Assembly (NCBI GenBank): GCA_905250115.1
Contig: CAJNOI010000035.1
Location: 501,885 to 565,884, forward strand
Reading direction: 5' to 3'
From: Adineta steineri
Lineage: Eukaryota > Rotifera > Eurotatoria > Adinetida > Adinetidae
DNA length: 64,000 nucleotides
Shown here: one piece after another, positions 59,915-64,000 of the stretch
How the letters are laid out: every line of letters starts with the position of its first letter
Numbering within the stretch: position 1 is the first letter of the stretch
Program-made: the position numbers and the translations under genes
Notes under the pieces: model-generated
Told to the model about the DNA's origin: nothing
The model's database searches: none
What the model saw: only the letters and a program-made list of their open reading frames with translations

Positions 59915-60777
59915 TTATTTATTTGCATATATATTTTAGAAAATTATTGTTATTATTGCTATTTTTTTGTTTAATGTTATCCGGTGGATTGTATCGAGTT
60001 ATTATTTTCTTTCTATAAAGTAGGATTCTATATAGAACAGTACGAAATTGTATATTGGGTTTATATGATATTAAAATGTCTTATGACATAATATCAATTG
60101 GATAGAAAAAAAGAAAATTACTAAATATCATTTGACTATGGAATGATTAATTTTGATTTTCAGTCTTTTCATCTTATATATTAATGAATGATAAGAACGT
60201 AACAGTTGGCGACAAGTGTTAAAATACTTTTAACGAGCATTTCGTAAATAATGGTACCATTTGTATATTGTGCTTTAATCATTTTTTCAAATCATGTCAT
60301 ATAATGTACTTTTTTCATAACAGAGGTGAACACAGGACAACTCTTTTTTGAGTATAGGTGTGGGTAAGAATTTTTATTACCATTCATCTAGAGAGTTACT
60401 TGGAGCATTTAAAAAATAGAGCCAACATTATAGGATTTGTCTATGTTGAGATATTTGTAAAATATTTCATGTTGGAATCATTTTCATTCATCCCGTATAA
60501 TCTATAATTAATCTACTTAGTTTTACAAACAAAAATCAAACTTTACTTATTGTACCATGAGCCATAAATATTTTTCATTCCTGCGCCATGATTGCCTGTA
60601 TATCATATTCCATTATTCACACACACATACACTATATACGATCTATCGAATCCTCTTCTATTCTTCTACAATGATTGGTCACAGATGTTGGGTATCATTA
60701 TTGAAACTAAATGATCTATCGAGCATATCTCACTTATTATTATTATGCATTACCTTCAAATATCACTGTAACTAATA
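59915..60777. other. Intergenic, no gene seen
   Basis: AT-rich spacer between paralogues B and C. A GGTGTGGGTAAG word lies near 60357. Open frames near 60557-60775 and one overlapping the next gene lack coding features. Confidence 0.4.
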
Positions 60778-62193
60778 ATGAACACAATGATATTGTCTAT
60801 TGTAAGGAACAATTCGAAACGTCTTTTCTTTCTATTGAATGTTTTCCTGTTTATCTTGAATTCAATAATTCTATTTCATCAACAATCTATTCGAACCTGT
60901 GTAAATACTTCAATTTCACATCCTACTACAAGACAAAATGATATTGATAACAATGACTATACTCCACGTCTTCATCAACCGTTAACGTCACTTATATTAC
61001 GTGGTCTTTTAGTTTTTTATCCACAGAGTCAAGAAGAAGAGTATTCACCTGAATTACTATGGTTTTATCGTTCGTGGCTTGAAATGATGCAACAGGAACC
61101 TTTCATATGGAGAACGGATCTTATTATTTATACAGAAAAATACACTTTACCACTTCAACAACTTGGTTGTATTTACAATCGTATTCGAACAAATAAGGGT
61201 GAACTACCACAATGCCGAGTTTTTCCTTATCAAACTTTAGATTTTCGTAATGGAACAGATGAAATTGATAAGACTAACATGTATTTATATCAGCAATTTG
61301 ATAAAAATCGTTCAATGGCATTAATGGAATATACTAAAAAATATCCATATATAGATTCAATCAATATAATTGCTGAATGTTATCCATCATTTACTATGTA
61401 TGATTATATATTGCGTACAGATATAGATGTTTTTCTTACAAAAAACTTCGGTCATTTTGTTCCACATAAGGATACATTACTTGTTGGAAAAGGTGGTTAT
61501 TCGACAGCGTTTTCTGCGAGACGTTTAACACGTATTGCGAAAGATATGAATTGGATGCATGCAAATATAACCAATATCGGATCTACTTGGTATGGACCAC
61601 CACACATAGCTCAACGTATTGCAAATTTTAGTTTAGAAGCTGTGTTACATCTATCAATGAATGAATTTACACTACCAGAAAGACAAGGAAGATTAGGTGA
61701 TGTAGTGAGTTTATTTTAGTTTTCTATGAAATCGAAAAACTTACTATAATCTTAATATAGCTTTGGCCTGATTGGCATTTTGGTGTGTTAAGCATGTATG
61801 GTACACATTTAGCAGTAAATCATCTAATCGTAGCTGAAAATATTCATATAGGTTTAGCTACAACGTTATTAGATCAAAATACAGATACAAAGGATTTATA
61901 TGATATAGAAAAAAACAATCATTTACATTTACACTGTTGGCATACATTTGAACCGTTTTCAAAATCCCTTTTCAAAGATGGTCGTTATAATCATATAAAT
62001 CCTAGTACACTAATGAACGATACATCGGCATCTGGTTACGTAAGTAGATTTTCTTATGAATGAACATTGAGTTTATTCTTGATATTGATTAAATCTTTTT
62101 TAGGCAATGCGATTGGCATTGGAATCTCGTTTAATGTCTTTCGGTGGTCTAAGACAAGCACTTCTTACTTCAAAATCATTACCAAATTCATAA
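60778..62193 (+). CDS. Type II Golgi-type glycosyltransferase, DUF7164-like, paralogue C
   Basis: Three exons (60778-61704, 61761-62039 and 62104-62193) close in frame to 431 residues. An N-terminal anchor (RLFFLLNVFLFILNSIILF) is followed by a stem and the shared catalytic blocks: WRTDLIIYTE, QLGCIYNRIR, QCRVFPY, YDYILRTDIDVF (D-x-D at 215/217), VGKGGYSTAF, NIGSTWYGPP, LWPDWHFG and LHCWHTF. The STW|YG intron present in A and B is missing. One intron lies before LWPDW, close to but not at the site used in A, and the final AMRLALE exon is shared by all three. The start is the first ATG; a second Met at codon 4 is equally possible. Confidence 0.75.
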
Positions 62194-63542
62194 TTGTCAT
62201 TCTGTTGTATTAGTTGTATTTTTATTATTCTATTTAGATAAAAAGAAATTTTTAATAATGCTTTATTTTTCCAATTGTTCAAAGGATAAAACTTATCGCG
62301 TTTCTTAATATTGGTAGAGCTTCGTTGTCAACGATTAGTAACTGAATAATTAATATCATCTATTTCAATTTATTGCTTACGGTTATAAATAATAAATTTA
62401 AAATAGTCAATAGCGATACTTGCATGAGAGAAATAGATAATGGATCATACAAATGAAGATTGTATTGTGATAATAGATGAAAAGCTTGTTATTCCTTATG
62501 GTATATCATGTTTATACGCTTTCATAATAAGTAGAAAAAAAATGTATCAATTTCTATAAACAAAAACATTTATTCTGTAGTATGTATGATGATTTTAGTA
62601 ATATCTGTTATATTATATAAGCGTGTCTAACATCTAGTTTTTTTTTGATAACGATGGTGAATCATTAACCTTTTGGCTATTAATTTCAGTTTTCAAATAC
62701 AATTTTGCGTATCATCACTGTATCACATAAAACAAGAGAGATGATAGACTGCCGGATAATCTTTTCCAAACACAAATACCACAAAATACTATTTTGATTC
62801 TAGTAAGAAAACAACTTGTTGTCAAGAAAGATTTTAACGATTGATATGTATCTTCAAAGGAACTATTCGTGATATTGCATAATTTATTCATATGAAGTAT
62901 CAAAATTTCATACTACAAATTGCTCTATCTGTATTTGAGGATAAACATACAGATATCGTACATATTTTTATACAAGAATTAATCTCACTTTTCACTGGCA
63001 ACATATTTAATTTAATACGAAACTAAATAATTGTGTAATGTAATATCTCTTACTTCTATAAATCAACTCATATAACATTGATATATTTGTTATTGTTTAA
63101 GAAATCTTATGCATGTTTTAAATATATGTTAATAATATCTAGAATGCTGATATTATAATTTAATTTAATATTAATAAAATATTATTTATGATGAATTGAT
63201 TTCAGTAAAATGAATTATTCATATAGTTCAATTCGTTTATCATTGTTCTACTGTTGATTACTGACCTCTATTGATATGTTTACAAGCAACTTGATTTTCT
63301 TTTCTTCTTTTTCTCTTCCTAGTCGATTTTTAGTAGCGTATCAAATAAAGCTTTGAAAAGAAAATTGACATGGCGTAATTGTTTAAATCTTTCACTTTTG
63401 TTTTTCTTTGGACAAAAATTTTACAAACTATATCAATAAAACTATCTTTTCAGATAACTTCTATTGACAAATATGGATAAATTCGTCAATGACAATCATT
63501 TTGTACTAATTTATAGATAAATTTATCATTCTCGTTTCAAAA
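62194..63542. other. Intergenic, no gene seen
   Basis: AT-rich spacer between the last glycosyltransferase and the start of the next gene. A TTTTCAG ending at 63453, about 90 nt before the next ATG, could end a 5' leader intron. No other feature seen. Confidence 0.4.
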
Positions 63543-64000
63543 ATGACTAGTCGTGACGGTATAAATCGAACACGTTTACGACCAACAAATCCAATTGGTG
63601 ATCAAGTATTAACACCGCTAGGACGTGGGCCAACAACAAATTCCTCAATATCAACATCAACACCTCTCAATTCAATTTCATCAACACCAGTACCAACAAC
63701 TGTTGTACAAAACTCTGGTAATGTTCGTTTACGACGAAATCTGAATAATCCAATTAATAATAATAACAATAACAATCTTGAAACTGATTCGAATTCTATT
63801 GTTGATGTTGGCATATTTGATACACCAACAGCAATCATAGCATTTGATGCTGAACAATTTCGTACAGAAATAAAAGCCAATGGACGTGATGAAAAACGTT
63901 TAGAACAATTAATACTTACTGCAATAAATTATTTTTTAACAACATCAAAACGTTCATCACAACAAATAGCTGATTATACCGTATTATCAATTCTTGCATG
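63543..64000 (+). CDS. Unidentified protein, N-terminal part (3' partial)
   Basis: From the ATG at 63543 the frame stays open for 152 codons to the window edge without a splice site. The first 85 or so residues are low-complexity (Ser/Thr/Pro, then an Asn run). A predicted helical part follows (DAEQFRTEIKANGRDEKRLE, then a Leu/Ile-rich helix and a SSQQIADYTVLSIL segment). The basic, disordered N-terminus followed by helices is compatible with a HEAT/ARM-type or scaffold protein, but I do not recognise it. Codon use resembles neighbouring genes. The rest of the gene lies outside the window. Confidence 0.7.
   Translation, partial: MTSRDGINRTRLRPTNPIGDQVLTPLGRGPTTNSSISTSTPLNSISSTPVPTTVVQNSGNVRLRRNLNNPINNNNNNNLETDSNSIVDVGIFDTPTAIIAFDAEQFRTEIKANGRDEKRLEQLILTAINYFLTTSKRSSQQIADYTVLSILA

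Noticed and set aside
1..64000. CRISPR arrays, prokaryotic operons or a viral genome
   Set aside because: No regularly spaced direct repeats with spacers; genes have spliceosomal introns and animal orthologues throughout.

Overview
This is a eukaryotic, animal-type window, most likely from a bdelloid rotifer. The evidence is an AT-rich background with compact genes, many 45-80 bp introns with gtaag/ttttag borders, clear animal orthologues (an NRBP-type pseudokinase, TMEM126, a CCDC115/Vma22-like protein, a prolyl 4-hydroxylase) and families I associate with bdelloids. Those families are tandem DUF7164-like glycosyltransferases, Thr-rich secreted proteins, an F-box/LRR gene, a bacterial-type acyltransferase and a multi-domain RNA-repair enzyme. 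The species assignment is inference. All exon structures were assembled by hand from reading frame, splice borders and family motifs; each full-length model closes in frame.

Layout. 1-2067: 3' part of a secreted Thr-linker protein (+). 3938-6595: ten-exon type I membrane protein (-). 7537-8150: tandem repeat followed by a CACCC-rich block. 9523-11238: F-box/LRR-like gene (-). 12333-13539: papain-family protease with a TATA box (-). 14096-14319: long hairpin. 15040-17249: acyltransferase-3 pseudogene fragment followed by the intact gene (+). 17887-18121: hAT-type MITE with an 8-bp target duplication. 18201-20975: RNA-repair polyprotein (+). 21524-26000: two acyl-protein thioesterase genes and a third decayed copy (-). 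27151-31247: three closely packed + strand genes (Vma22-like, TMEM126-like, prolyl 4-hydroxylase) that look like a trans-spliced operon. 32126-39057: 25-exon mesothelin/stereocilin-like gene with a fresh exon duplication. 40829-41098: small secreted Cys-rich peptide. 44359-48717: NRBP orthologue. 49230-49724: dual-specificity phosphatase (-). 52168-62193: three tandem glycosyltransferase paralogues. 63543-64000: start of an unidentified gene.

Functional themes are secretion and cell surface (signal-peptide proteins, Golgi-type glycosyltransferases, prolyl hydroxylase, V-ATPase assembly) and RNA repair. The strongest candidate for an unusual system is the 881-residue protein at 18201-20975. 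It carries 2H phosphoesterase, protein/polynucleotide phosphatase, P-loop kinase and nucleotidyltransferase ligase modules in one chain, which would be a complete RNA end-healing and sealing pathway. A MITE lies about 80 bp upstream of its start codon.
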